DNA of 64,000 bases, from NCBI GenBank assembly GCA_046331705.1, contig JAXLQJ010000003.1:216332-280331 (forward strand), in the 5' to 3' direction. Position 1 is the first letter of the stretch. Each line of letters opens with the position of its first letter. The DNA comes from JADJOY01 sp046331705 [NCBI: bacterium] (lineage in GTDB: Bacteria > JADJOY01). The translations under genes and the position numbers were made by a program. Below, piece by piece: positions 49,285-58,436 of this stretch. The notes beneath the pieces were generated by a model. It did not search any database. It saw only the letters and a list, made by a program, of their open reading frames with translations, and was not told the origin of the DNA.

Positions 49285-50055
49285 TCAACCTTCCGCGAAT
49301 CGCGCCGCGACGCTGCGCACCAGCTCGGGAAGGAGCTCGACGCAGTCGCCTTCCAGACGCACCGTCGCGACGTCGTCGTGCGCCGTCGGACCGCGGTTCA
49401 CGATCACGTAGGGCGCGCCGCGCCGACGCGCGGCCAACGGCACCAGCGCCGCCGGCTGCACCTCCAGCGTCGAGCCGACCGCCAGCACCGCGTCGGCTCG
49501 CTCGGCGGCGGCGAACGCGCGCTGGGTCTCGCGCTCGGGCATGGATTGCCCGAACGAGATGGTGGCGCTCTTCACCAAGCCGCCGCAGCCACACCGCGGC
49601 GCCCGGCGCGTGCGCCGGAACTCCTCCATCCACGGCCCGGGCTCGCTGCGCGCGCCGCAGCTCAGGCATTCGATCCAGCGATTGGTGCCGTGGATCTCCA
49701 CGACGCGATCGCCGCGGCTTCCCGCATCCTGGTGCAGGCCGTCGATGTTCTGCGTCACCAGCAGCTCCACCCGTCCCTGCCGCTCGAGCTCGACGATCGC
49801 GTGATGCGCGGCGTTCGGGCGCGCATCGCGGAACTGGTCCCAGGACTCGAGCTTGAAATCCCAATGCTCGGCGCGCGCCTCCTCCGAGGCGAGGAAGTCC
49901 TGGAAGTAGACCGGCTTGCGTCGTTTCCACACGCCGTTCGGCCCGCGGAAATCCGCGATGCCGGAACCGGTCGAGATTCCCGCGCCGGTGAACACCAAGA
50001 GGCGGCGCGCCCGCGCCAGCACGTCCGCTGCACGCTCGAGATCCGAGTCGCTCAT
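49285..50055 (-). CDS. Sir2-family NAD-dependent deacylase (sirtuin)
   Basis: 256 residues. Rossmann start VFTGAGISTGSGIADFRGPNGVW, TQNIDGLHQDAG, EIHGTN with the catalytic His, a four-Cys zinc module CLSCGARS ... CGCGG, and VGSTLEVQPAAL. The order and RGPNGVWKRRKP variation resemble the class IV/SIRT6-7-like bacterial forms rather than CobB. It removes acyl groups from protein lysines with NAD+. ATG 50055 starts at the family N-terminus and has GGAG/GAAGG upstream; the alternative at 50091 adds 12 residues. It is divergent from the methyltransferase gene, 108 bases apart. Confidence 0.93.
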   Translation of the reverse strand: MSDSDLERAADVLARARRLLVFTGAGISTGSGIADFRGPNGVWKRRKPVYFQDFLASEEARAEHWDFKLESWDQFRDARPNAAHHAIVELERQGRVELLVTQNIDGLHQDAGSRGDRVVEIHGTNRWIECLSCGARSEPGPWMEEFRRTRRAPRCGCGGLVKSATISFGQSMPERETQRAFAAAERADAVLAVGSTLEVQPAALVPLAARRRGAPYVIVNRGPTAHDDVATVRLEGDCVELLPELVRSVAARFAEG

Positions 50056-50163
50056 CGTCGCCTTCTCCGCGTGGACGGCCACGGATCTCACCGTCGCGCC
50101 ACGCGACGGCGCGAGGCGCGACTCGACCCGCTCCCGTCTGCTACCGTTTCGCCCTCACGCGCC

Positions 50164-51114
50164 ATGAATCGAAACAGCCCGTCCGCCTCGCCCGTCGAGA
50201 CCCATTACGCCGAGTTCTTCGGCGCCATCGCCGACATGGCGCCAGGGCTTCTGCACCTGCACTACGGCGTCTGCGATTCCGCACCCACCACACCGTGGCA
50301 CGCGTTTCGCGCGCTGGCTCACGGCCCCGCCGCGCTCCTCGACGCCCTCTGGGACGCCGGCGAGGTGGCGCGGCTGCCGGCGGGAGCGCGCGGCCTCGAT
50401 CTCGGCTGCGGGTTGGGCGGCACCTCGAGCGAGCTGGCGAGGCGATTCGGCCTGCGCATGGCGGCGATGGATCGCACGCGCTCGCAAGCGCGCCGCGCCC
50501 ACCAGCGTCTGCGCCGACTGCCCCACGGCGATCGGGTCGCGGTGGCACAGGCGAGCGGAGTCGCCCTGCCCTTCGCGTCCCGCGCGTTCCAGCTGGCGGT
50601 GACCATCGAGGTGCTCTTCCATGTCGCCGACAAGCCCGCGGTCTTCGCCGAGGTGGCGCGCGTCCTCGCGCCAGGCGGCTGCTGGCTGATCGTCGACCAG
50701 GAGAACCACGATGCCGGCAACGGCCTGAGCGAGCTCTTCCACTTCGCCGAGCGGGGCGACATCGAGCGCTTGGGCGCCCGCGTCGGCCTCGCGCTCGCGC
50801 GCGAGGTGGACCTCTCGCCGGGCGTGGCGCGCTGGATGGGGCTCTACGCCCGCATGGCCGCGCCAGCGTGGCAAGCGGCGCTGGTGCCGCTGGCGCTGGC
50901 GCGCGGTGGCCCGGCGCTGGCTCGGCGATACCTGCGCGGGATCCGCACCTACGAGCAGCTGGTGCTCGAGAACGCCGCACGCAGTGGGCTCGTCGCCCCC
51001 GACGCCAGCGCCCGCGGCGCGATCCGGCGTCTCAGGCTTCACACCCAGCGCTGCCTGGAGGACGGCAGCGTGGCCTACAAGATCTGGGTGCTGCGCCGGG
51101 ACGGCGCGAGCTGA
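50164..51114 (+). CDS. Class I SAM-dependent methyltransferase
   Basis: 316 residues. Motif I LDLGCGLGGTSSELA (about 78-92), the acidic residue at the end of the second strand (AAMDRTRSQARRA), DRVAVAQASGVALPFASRAF before motif IV, EVARVLAPGGCWLIVDQ as the post-IV helix and strand. The N-terminus (HYAEFFGAIADMAPGLLHLHYGV) resembles tocopherol- and sterol-type small-molecule methyltransferases. The substrate is unknown. ATG 50164. It converges with the radical SAM gene at 51152 and sits beside a cluster of other modifying enzymes. Confidence 0.9.
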   Translation: MNRNSPSASPVETHYAEFFGAIADMAPGLLHLHYGVCDSAPTTPWHAFRALAHGPAALLDALWDAGEVARLPAGARGLDLGCGLGGTSSELARRFGLRMAAMDRTRSQARRAHQRLRRLPHGDRVAVAQASGVALPFASRAFQLAVTIEVLFHVADKPAVFAEVARVLAPGGCWLIVDQENHDAGNGLSELFHFAERGDIERLGARVGLALAREVDLSPGVARWMGLYARMAAPAWQAALVPLALARGGPALARRYLRGIRTYEQLVLENAARSGLVAPDASARGAIRRLRLHTQRCLEDGSVAYKIWVLRRDGAS

Positions 51115-51151
51115 CGAGCGCGCCCGGCGCCGGCGCCCCCGACCGGATTCG

Positions 51152-52840
51152 TCATGCGGCGAGCGAAGCCGCGCGTGGCGGGGCGCTCGGATAGCGCGCG
51201 GCGATCTGGGCCGCGAAGCGCGCGTCGACCCAGCGATGGGCGAGCGCGAACAGTCGGTGCAGGCGCGGGTGGCTTTCCACCAGATGCTGCTGGTAGGCGA
51301 GCAACGGCTCGCGCTCGGAGAGCTCGTACTCGGGCGTGCCGTCGAAGAAGAGCGGCGCCCACAGGCTCAGTCGCTCGCGCCGTGCGCGGTCGTCGAGGGC
51401 CTCGAGGAGGTCCATCGCCTCGCGCGCGTCCATCGTCGCGTGGCGGAAGAACGGCTGGTTGGTGCGACCATCGTTCCAGTCCTCGAGCGCGAAGCGCGCG
51501 CGCGATTCCGGGCTCAGCAGCGGCACGCCCTCCATGCGCGTGTTGAGCAGCGCGAGCAGGTAGAAATCGGGGCGCGTGCGCTCCAGAAACCGATACGTCT
51601 CCTCGATCGTGGCGCGGGTCTCGCCCGGAAAGCCGAGCACCAGCGTCACGATGGTCGACACGCCGAGCTCGCGACACGCGAGCAGCGCCTGCGCGTTCTT
51701 CTCGACCGTCTGCCGCTTGTTCATCGCGTCGAGGATCGCCTGGCTGCCCGACTCGGCGCCGATGTGGACCTGCGCCAGCCCCGCGTCGCGCATCCGCGGC
51801 AGCAGATCGTCCGTCACGAGGTCGTCGCCGCGCGCGTAGCAGATCCATCGCACGCGCAACCGGCGGCGCTCGATCTCGTCGCAGAGCTCGCGAATCCGCG
51901 AGCGCGGCACGGTGAAGAGCGAATCGAAGCAGCTCACCACCTCGACACCGAGCTCCTTCACGTAGCGTTCCCATTCGTCGGCGATGCGCTTGGCGCTCTT
52001 GATCCGAAACGACGTGTCGTCGAACAGGAACGGGAAGTTGCAGAACTCGCACCGATACGGGCAGCCGCGCACCGATTCGTAGCGAACCATCCGCAGCCGC
52101 CGCCCGCCGCGCCGTGCCCACCCGGCCCAGTCGGCGCTGGGCAGCGCGTCGAGGCTTCGTCCTTCCGGTCGGTGCGCGCGCACCACCAGGCAGCCAGCGC
52201 GCGATTCCACCGCATACGCTTCGGAGGGCGGGAACGCGCGGTAGCCCGAGCGAATCCACGCCGCCAGCGCGGGCACCAGGACCTCTCCGTACCCCACCGC
52301 GAGCACGTCGACTCCGGCCAGCGGCTGCCAGCGGCCGTGCAGCAACCCCACGAGCGCGCCGCCCAGCACCACGCGCACGCCCGGTCGCGCCACCAGCCGC
52401 ACCAGGGGCTCGAGCTCGCTCAGATCGCGAATGAGCGTGGTCGAGACGAGCACGCAAGCGTGCTCGGCCAGCAACCGCTCGCGGGTGTCCGCGTTCGCGA
52501 AGAGCTCGCTCAGCGTGACGCTGGTGGTCGCGAGTCCCTCGGCCTCGAGAAGCCCGGCGAGCACGACCTCGGTGAGCGTCGGCGTCTCGGCCTCCAGGCG
52601 CTTGGCGAAGAATCGTTCCACGTCCGGGCACCACGCGGCGTCGCGCGGCAGCGCGCGCTGCGCGAGCGCGTGCGTCAGGAAGAGCTCGATGGGCGTGAGC
52701 TTGACCTTGAGGTCGAGCAGGCTGCGCGAGCTCGCGACGTATTGCGCGCGCTGCTTGCGGAGCTCGGCCCACACCGACGCGTGCGATCCCGCGATCAGCG
52801 AGCCGGTCACCAGCAGCACGCGTTGGTCCCGAGCGGTCAT
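51152..52840 (-). CDS. B12-binding-type radical SAM protein, first
   Basis: 562 residues. The N-terminal 220 residues contain a B12-binding-like Rossmann part (CVLVSTTLIRDLSELEPLVRLVARPGVRVVLGG), without a clear DxHxxG cobalamin His motif, so B12 binding is uncertain. The radical SAM barrel follows, with C260/C264/C267 in VRGCPYRCEFCNFPF, GVEVVSCFDSLFT, HIGAESGSQAILDAMNKRQ and LGFPGETRATIEETYRF. C-terminal 110 residues resemble the DUF4070-like extension of such proteins. Role unknown; methyl transfer or rearrangement of a hydrophobic small molecule is typical. ATG 52840; it lies 29 bases after the ABC ATPase gene and forms one operon with the exporter. Confidence 0.9.
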   Translation of the reverse strand: MTARDQRVLLVTGSLIAGSHASVWAELRKQRAQYVASSRSLLDLKVKLTPIELFLTHALAQRALPRDAAWCPDVERFFAKRLEAETPTLTEVVLAGLLEAEGLATTSVTLSELFANADTRERLLAEHACVLVSTTLIRDLSELEPLVRLVARPGVRVVLGGALVGLLHGRWQPLAGVDVLAVGYGEVLVPALAAWIRSGYRAFPPSEAYAVESRAGCLVVRAHRPEGRSLDALPSADWAGWARRGGRRLRMVRYESVRGCPYRCEFCNFPFLFDDTSFRIKSAKRIADEWERYVKELGVEVVSCFDSLFTVPRSRIRELCDEIERRRLRVRWICYARGDDLVTDDLLPRMRDAGLAQVHIGAESGSQAILDAMNKRQTVEKNAQALLACRELGVSTIVTLVLGFPGETRATIEETYRFLERTRPDFYLLALLNTRMEGVPLLSPESRARFALEDWNDGRTNQPFFRHATMDAREAMDLLEALDDRARRERLSLWAPLFFDGTPEYELSEREPLLAYQQHLVESHPRLHRLFALAHRWVDARFAAQIAARYPSAPPRAASLAA

Positions 52841-52869
52841 GGCGTGGTCCGGGCCGCGGATGGCGGTGG

Positions 52870-53562
52870 TCAGGACGCCTGCGGTCCCGACACCAGGCGG
52901 CCGTCGGAGAGAACGTAGCGAGTGGAAGTGCGCTCGACCACACGCGGATCGTGGGTGGCGACGAGGAACGTGGTGCCGTGGCGCTGGTTGAGGGCCGCCA
53001 TGGTGTCGAGCAACGCCAAGCCGGTGGTGTGGTCGAGATTCGCCGTGGGCTCGTCGCCGAGGACGATCGGCGGCTCCTTCACCAGCGCCCGCGCCACCGC
53101 GACGCGCTGCTGCTCGCCTCCCGAGAGCTCCGTCGGTCGCGCCGCCGCTCGATGCGCGACGCCCAGCTCGTCGAGCCAGCGCCGCGCGCGCTCGGCGCGC
53201 TCCCGCGACGCGATCCCGAGGAGCGCCAGCGGCAGCTCGACGTTCTCCTGCGCGGTCAGCACGTCGATGAGGTTGTAGCTCTGGAAGACGAAGCCGATGG
53301 AACGCTTGCGGAACAGGGCGCGCGCCGCTGCGCCGAGCGCCGAGACCTCCGCGCTTCCGACCCGCACCGAGCCGGCGTCCGGCCGATCGAGCCCGCCGAT
53401 CAGGTTGAGCAACGTCGTCTTGCCCGAGCCCGAGGGCCCGACCAGCGCCGCGAACGAGCCTGGCTCCACCGCGAAGCTCACGTCGTCGACCACGCGTGCG
53501 CCGCCGTAGCTCCGCACCACGCCGCGAACCTCGATTCTCGCGCTCCGTCCGCCGTCGCTCAC
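52870..53562 (-). CDS. ABC transporter ATP-binding protein (MacB/LolD type)
   Basis: 230 residues from a GTG. Walker A GPSGSGKT (42-49), Q-loop GFVFQSYNLIDVLTAQENVELPL, signature ELSGGEQQR, Walker B VLGDEPTANLD and switch ATHDPRV. The YNLI...LTAxENVELPL sequence is typical of LolD/MacB ATPases that work with FtsX-type permeases. The start is decided by the ribosome-binding site: AAGGAGG at 53569-53575 is six bases before GTG 53562, whereas it would directly touch the ATG at 53568. It energises the two permeases encoded upstream in the same operon. Confidence 0.95.
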   Translation of the reverse strand: MSDGGRSARIEVRGVVRSYGGARVVDDVSFAVEPGSFAALVGPSGSGKTTLLNLIGGLDRPDAGSVRVGSAEVSALGAAARALFRKRSIGFVFQSYNLIDVLTAQENVELPLALLGIASRERAERARRWLDELGVAHRAAARPTELSGGEQQRVAVARALVKEPPIVLGDEPTANLDHTTGLALLDTMAALNQRHGTTFLVATHDPRVVERTSTRYVLSDGRLVSGPQAS

Positions 53563-53582
53563 GTGCATCCTCCTTCGCGTCG

Positions 53583-54845
53583 TCAGCGATGGCGCAGCGC
53601 CGCGACCGGCTCGAGACGCCACGCACGCCACGCCGGCAGCACCGCCGCGATCAGGCCCGCACCGAGCACCACCGACGCGGCGATCACCACCTGACTCGCC
53701 TCGAAGCGCCCGCGCACCCCATCGCCGATCGAGAAGCCGCCCACCGAGAACGCCGCCGCGGCGTCGAGGCCGGGGATGCCGGCGCGCGTGAGATGGATGG
53801 CCACCGCGGCGCCGAGCACCGCACCCATCAGCACGCCGATCCCCAGCAGCCACGCCGCCTGCGCGAGCACCAGACCCACGAGCGCGCGCGGGCTCGCGCC
53901 GAGAGCTCCCACCGTGCCCAGATCGCGCAGCCGTTCCTCGAGGCCGAGCCACAGGATGTCGGCGACCGCGAGCGCCACCAACAGCACCTCCAGCACCAGG
54001 AAGACCCGGTACACCGCGACGTTCACGTTGACGTAGTCGACGATCGCCGGCGACACGGAGGTCCACGGCTCCGCGAAGAGCGCGGGCGTGCCGGGAAGCC
54101 CTGCACCGACTCGCGATACCGCTGCGGGTAGGTGCTCGAGCGAGCGTTCGGCGGGCGGCAACGCCAGCGCCACCTCGTGGACCAAGCCGTGCGCGTCGAG
54201 CAGGGTCTCGGCGAGTCCGCGCGGCGCGAGCACCACGAACGCCTCGACGTCGCGGGAGGCCGCGCGGAAAAGACCCGCGACCCGCGCTCGCGCTCCGCGC
54301 GGCAAGCCGAAGCGATCCCTGGCGACCAGCTCCAGCAGGTCGCCGGGATGCAAGCCCAAGGCTTCCGCCTGGACGGAGCTGAGCAGCACCGGCGCGGGTT
54401 CGTCGCCGCCCGCTGGCGCGCGCTCGAGCGCATCGAGCTCCGCCACGTCGGGCGAGAGCCGCGCCTCGGCGGCGGCGTCGATGCCGTAGAGAAACGCAGC
54501 GCGCTCCGAGCCCTCGGCGCCAACCAGCACCGGCACGATCACGCGCGTGGTGACGCGCGCGCCACTTCCGAGCGTGGCGGCGAGCCGAGCCAGCGCAGGC
54601 TCGGGATCGAAGACGTCGGCGGTGCGGCGCGACGCGACGTCGCGACTCGAGGTGATGATCACGTCGCCGAGCAGCGTGCCGGTGGCCCGATCGAAGAGAT
54701 ACTCGGCGAACCCCGCGAGCGCGGCGAGCACGATCGCCACCACCGCGGTGCCGATCGCCACCGAGGCGATCGCCAGGCAGGCGCGCTTCGGCCGGCCCCA
54801 CACCAGCCGCCACGCGAGCCCCAGCAACGCCGTCGCCTCCGTCAT
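53583..54845 (-). CDS. FtsX-type ABC permease, second of pair
   Basis: 420 residues of MacB/LolC-E architecture: one N-terminal transmembrane helix (KRACLAIASVAIGTAVVAIVLAALAGF), a large extracytoplasmic domain with VIITSSRDVASRR and several GDEPAPVLLSS-type strands, then three C-terminal helices (VFLVLEVLLVALAVADILWLG, LVGLVLAQAAWLLGIGVLMG, VVIAASVVLGAGLIAAVLPA) and the EPVAALRHR end. LRDLGTVGALGASPRALVG is the coupling helix. Likely extrudes a lipid-linked or hydrophobic substrate. ATG 54845 overlaps the other permease's stop by 4 bases; 20 bases separate it from the ATPase. Confidence 0.92.
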   Translation of the reverse strand: MTEATALLGLAWRLVWGRPKRACLAIASVAIGTAVVAIVLAALAGFAEYLFDRATGTLLGDVIITSSRDVASRRTADVFDPEPALARLAATLGSGARVTTRVIVPVLVGAEGSERAAFLYGIDAAAEARLSPDVAELDALERAPAGGDEPAPVLLSSVQAEALGLHPGDLLELVARDRFGLPRGARARVAGLFRAASRDVEAFVVLAPRGLAETLLDAHGLVHEVALALPPAERSLEHLPAAVSRVGAGLPGTPALFAEPWTSVSPAIVDYVNVNVAVYRVFLVLEVLLVALAVADILWLGLEERLRDLGTVGALGASPRALVGLVLAQAAWLLGIGVLMGAVLGAAVAIHLTRAGIPGLDAAAAFSVGGFSIGDGVRGRFEASQVVIAASVVLGAGLIAAVLPAWRAWRLEPVAALRHR

Positions 54846-56104
54846 GCCGCGCGCAACGCTTCCACCGGATCGAGGGTCGCGATGCGGCGCGCCGGCCACC
54901 ATCCCGCAGCCGGCCCGACCACCAGCGCGAGCACCGTGCCGAGCGCGACCTCGGCGGGGCCGATGTAGGCACGGATGATCGGCGGCATCACCTGCCCCGC
55001 GACCTCGAGCGTCTTGGCGGACGCCGAGAAGTCGAGGCCATGGTGCGCGAGAAACCACGAGACCGGCACGCTCAGCACGATCCCGGCGAGCGCACCGAGC
55101 GCACTCGTGATCCACGCCTCGAGCTGGATCAGCCAATCGAGATCGCGCGGCTCGAGGCCGAGCGCGGTGAGCACGCCCAGCTCGCGGGTTCGATCGATGA
55201 TACCGAGCACGAAGGTGTTCGCGACCCCGATGGTCTGCACGATCACCAGGATCGCCACCAGCAGATACACCGCGCGCCGCTGGACCTCGGTGATCCCTTC
55301 GACGTCGGGCGCGGTGTCTCGCCACGACACCACGGTGAGCGACGCATCGCGAAGCGCGCCCTTCACCAGCGACAACCGCCCCAGCACCTCCTCGGCGGAG
55401 AGCGCTCGGTCGAGCTCGATGCCCCACGCGGTCACGCACCGTTCGCCGACGAGCGCTTGCAGGTCCTCGAGCGCGAGCGCCACGGTGAAACGATCGCCGG
55501 GTCCGCCGTCGCCGCGCGCTGCCGGCGCCAGCGTCGCCGCCACGGCGATCTCTCCGCCGCGCGCATCGCGAAGCCGGAGGCGCGTCCGGCCACCGCGATC
55601 CACACCCAGCCGCGCCGCCAGCTCCGGTGAGACACGGCCTGCGACCGCGGCGGGCCGCGCTGCAGCGCCGCTCGCGGGCGTGGCGCGGAACCCGACGCGC
55701 GTCGCCTCCAGCCGAACCGGCGCCTGATCGCGCGGGCCCTCCACCAGCGCGGGCCATTCCAGGATCGCCGTCCAGCGCGCGCCGAAGCTCGCCGCCCGCG
55801 TCGCATCGAGGGGTGCTGGCTCCTCGGGAAAGCGCAAGCGCGGATCTCGGGAGCGATGGTGCCCCGGCCGTTCGACTCGCCCGAGCCCGTGGGCGGCATC
55901 GCTGGTCAAGCCGAGCAAGGTCTCGTGGCTCCAGCGCTGCAAGCCGAGCGAGAGCGCCACCGCCACCACGCCGAGCGCGTTGGCGACGACCAGCACTCCC
56001 GTCCGGCGCCGGTGCGCGAGCACGCCGCGCCACGCCACGCCAGCGAGCGCGGCGAACGGCAGCCGGCGCACGCGGACCGTCTCGTCAGAGGTAGCGACGG
56101 ACAT
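54842..56104 (-). CDS. FtsX-type ABC permease, first of pair
   Basis: 420 residues, same MacB/LolC-E architecture: N-terminal helix (GVLVVANALGVVAVALSLGL), large periplasmic domain, then VYLLVAILVIVQTIGVANTFVLG, ITSALGALAGIVLSVPVSWFL and PAEVALGTVLALVVGPAAGWW with the coupling helix RTRELGVLTALGLEPRDLD and the EALRAA end. The two permeases differ enough to form a heterodimer, as LolC/LolE do. Start ATG 56104 overlaps the ICMT-like gene by 20 bases; the end overlaps the second permease gene. Confidence 0.93.
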   Translation of the reverse strand: MSVATSDETVRVRRLPFAALAGVAWRGVLAHRRRTGVLVVANALGVVAVALSLGLQRWSHETLLGLTSDAAHGLGRVERPGHHRSRDPRLRFPEEPAPLDATRAASFGARWTAILEWPALVEGPRDQAPVRLEATRVGFRATPASGAAARPAAVAGRVSPELAARLGVDRGGRTRLRLRDARGGEIAVAATLAPAARGDGGPGDRFTVALALEDLQALVGERCVTAWGIELDRALSAEEVLGRLSLVKGALRDASLTVVSWRDTAPDVEGITEVQRRAVYLLVAILVIVQTIGVANTFVLGIIDRTRELGVLTALGLEPRDLDWLIQLEAWITSALGALAGIVLSVPVSWFLAHHGLDFSASAKTLEVAGQVMPPIIRAYIGPAEVALGTVLALVVGPAAGWWPARRIATLDPVEALRAA

Positions 56105-56693
56105 GCCGGCGATATTCCTCGTGCGCCGCGCCGAAGCGCGCCGCCAGCGAACGATCCTCCTCGGCAGCGAGCTGGTGGAATCCCGCGACCAGCAGCAGCA
56201 CGCAGAGCGCGCACGCGAGGCTCGGATTCCAGAGCCATTCGCCGAGCAGGAACACGATGGAGCTCACGTAGACGGGATGGCGCGAGCGGGCGAAGGGGCC
56301 GCGAGTCACGAGGTCGACGGGCGCGAGCGGGCCAGTTTCCTCCAGGCCGACGCGCAACGCACGCCCCATCGCGAGCTGCGATCCGACCATGCCGAGATGG
56401 CCGACCACGGCGATCGCCCATCCCACTGCCGCCGGCGGGGCGACCAGGGGACGGCCGAGCGGCGAGGCCCCAAACGCCGGGCTCGTGAAATGGGCGACCA
56501 CCGCGCTCGCCCATGCGAGCGAGACCACGCCCATCGCGGCCTGGATCCGGCGGTGGCGCGAGGCCCGCGGCCGGCGCCACCGCGCGTGCGGAAACGCGCC
56601 GAAGCGCAGTCGGTACACCAGGCTCGTGCCGAGAAATCCGGCGAACACGTGCCAGACGACGAACGCCAGCTCGAGGCGCGCGAGAAGGTCCAT
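56085..56693 (-). CDS. Isoprenylcysteine carboxyl-methyltransferase/PEMT-like membrane methyltransferase
   Basis: 202 residues. Four or five hydrophobic helices (ELAFVVWHVFAGFLGTSLVY, MGVVSLAWASAVVAHF, VGWAIAVVGHLGMVGSQLAM, PVYVSSIVFLLGEWLW) and the family's SAM-binding core RGPFARSRHPVYVSS, followed by AAEEDRSLAARFGAAHEEYRR. This motif is shared by ICMT and phospholipid N-methyltransferases (PEMT/NnrU-like), so the acceptor could be an isoprenoid-linked carboxylate or an amine headgroup. First gene of the operon leading into the FtsX/ABC exporter and radical SAM protein. ATG 56693 starts just before the first helix; 28 residues can be added upstream but look non-coding. Confidence 0.85.
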   Translation of the reverse strand: MDLLARLELAFVVWHVFAGFLGTSLVYRLRFGAFPHARWRRPRASRHRRIQAAMGVVSLAWASAVVAHFTSPAFGASPLGRPLVAPPAAVGWAIAVVGHLGMVGSQLAMGRALRVGLEETGPLAPVDLVTRGPFARSRHPVYVSSIVFLLGEWLWNPSLACALCVLLLVAGFHQLAAEEDRSLAARFGAAHEEYRRHVRRYL

Positions 56694-56883
56694 GCCGGTC
56701 GTGAGGGGCCCGCCGCAACGCCACCGCAGGCCCGCGCAAGGATGGGGGATCGACGTCGGGGTCTCAAGCGATCCCACCGCACACCGTCACGCGCGCCGAA
56801 GACGACGTGGCGTTGGCGAGCGCTCACGGCGCGGGGTACCATCGACCGGTCGACCCTCGCTCGGGTCGGCGAAGGGAGATTCG

Positions 56884-58236
56884 ATGCGTCTCGCCCTGAT
56901 CTCGCCGAAAGGACCGCTCTACCGGCACCGCGGCGGCATCTTCAAGAAGTCGTTGCGCTACGCGCCGTTGACGCTGGTCACGCTGTCGGCGCTCGTGCCC
57001 GACGACGTCTCCGCGGAGATCACGATCATCGACGAAGGCATCGAGGACGTTCCGCTCGATCTCGAGGCGGACCTCATCGGCATGACCGTGATCACGGGCT
57101 CGTCGCCGCGCGCCTACGAGCTGGCCGACCATTTCCGCGGCCGCGGCATCCCGGTGGTGCTGGGCGGCCCGCACGTGACGCTCGTCCCCGAGGACGCGGA
57201 GCCGCACGCGGACGCGATCGTCACCGGCTACGCCGAGGACACCTGGCCCCAGCTGCTGCGCGACTTCGCCGCCGGGCGGATGGCGCCGCGATACACGCAA
57301 GCGGCGGACTTCCAGCTCACCCACGAGAACCTGCGCTTCCCGCGACGCGAGCTGCACAAGAGCAAGAACTACATCACCACCGCCGTGGTCGAGGCCACCC
57401 GCGGCTGCATCCACGACTGCGATTTCTGCGTGGTCCCCTCGGCGTGGGGCCGCCGCCCCTTCGAGAAGCCCGTCGAGCACGTCGTCGAGGACGTGCGGCG
57501 CACCCGCGCCCGCCACGTGATCTTCATCGACCTCAACCTCATCTCGCATCCCGATTACGCGAAGGAGCTCTTCGCGGCGCTGATCCCGCTCGGCATCCGC
57601 TGGTACGGCCTGTCGACGACGCGCATCACGCGCGACCCGGAGTTGCTCGACCTCACGGTCCGCAGCGGTTGCAGGGGGCTCTTGCTCGGCTTCGAGACGC
57701 TCTCCCACGACAACCTGCGCTCGAGCAAGAAGGGCTTCAACGACCCGCGGAACTACAAGGACATCGTGAAGAAGCTCCACGAGCGCGGCATCTCGATCAA
57801 CGGCACGTTCGTGTTCGGGCTGGACGAGGATACGCCCGAGATCTTCCAGCGCACGGCGGAGTTCGTGATCGACGCCGCGATCGACCTGCCGCGCTTCGCC
57901 GTCGCCACGCCATTCCCGGGCACCACGCTCTTCAAGCGCTTGGAGGCGGAGGGGCGGATCCTGACCCGCGACTTCAGCCTCTACGACGGCCAGCACGTCG
58001 TGTTCCAGCCCGCGCGCATGACTCCCGAGCAGCTCATCGAGGGTCATACCGAGGTCTGGAAGCGGGTCTACAGCGTGAGCTCGATCGCGCGGCGGATCGC
58101 GTCGTCGCGGGTACAGATACCGCTCTCGATCGCGGCGAACTGGGGCTATCGCTTCTACGGCCAGAACCTGCATCGCTATTACAACTGCGACTGGTTCGTC
58201 GGACGCGAGCGGGGCGCCGAGCGCATGGCCGCTTGA
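56884..58236 (+). CDS. B12-binding-type radical SAM protein, second
   Basis: 450 residues. The N-terminal 140 residues are a B12-binding-like domain (ISPKGPLYRHRGGIFKKS, IDEGIEDVPLDLEADLIGMTVITGSSPRAYELAD split, GRGIPVVLGGPHVTLVPEDA), then the radical SAM part with C175/C179/C182 in TRGCIHDCDFCVVPSAWG, VIFIDLNLISHPDYAKELFAAL, LLLGFETLSHDNLR and FVFGLDEDTPEIF. Proteins of this build include BchE-like and hopanoid-methylating (HpnP-like) enzymes, but the closest function cannot be stated. ATG 56884 has GGGAG five bases upstream. Divergent from the ICMT/exporter operon and 200 bases before the Rieske gene in the same direction. Confidence 0.93.
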   Translation: MRLALISPKGPLYRHRGGIFKKSLRYAPLTLVTLSALVPDDVSAEITIIDEGIEDVPLDLEADLIGMTVITGSSPRAYELADHFRGRGIPVVLGGPHVTLVPEDAEPHADAIVTGYAEDTWPQLLRDFAAGRMAPRYTQAADFQLTHENLRFPRRELHKSKNYITTAVVEATRGCIHDCDFCVVPSAWGRRPFEKPVEHVVEDVRRTRARHVIFIDLNLISHPDYAKELFAALIPLGIRWYGLSTTRITRDPELLDLTVRSGCRGLLLGFETLSHDNLRSSKKGFNDPRNYKDIVKKLHERGISINGTFVFGLDEDTPEIFQRTAEFVIDAAIDLPRFAVATPFPGTTLFKRLEAEGRILTRDFSLYDGQHVVFQPARMTPEQLIEGHTEVWKRVYSVSSIARRIASSRVQIPLSIAANWGYRFYGQNLHRYYNCDWFVGRERGAERMAA

Positions 58237-58436
58237 ACGGTCGGCGCGGGATGGTGCCGGACACCCGGCCGGACACCCGGCGGCGGTCCGCGCGCAGCGC
58301 CGCGCTCGCGCCGCCGCGCGATGCCCCGCAATCCCGACGCGAATCTCGACCCCGAGTCGACGCTCGCCCAGCGAACGCCGACGCCCGTGGCTGCCGCCCG
58401 CCAGCGACGCACCTCGACTGATCGCCATCCGCGCCC

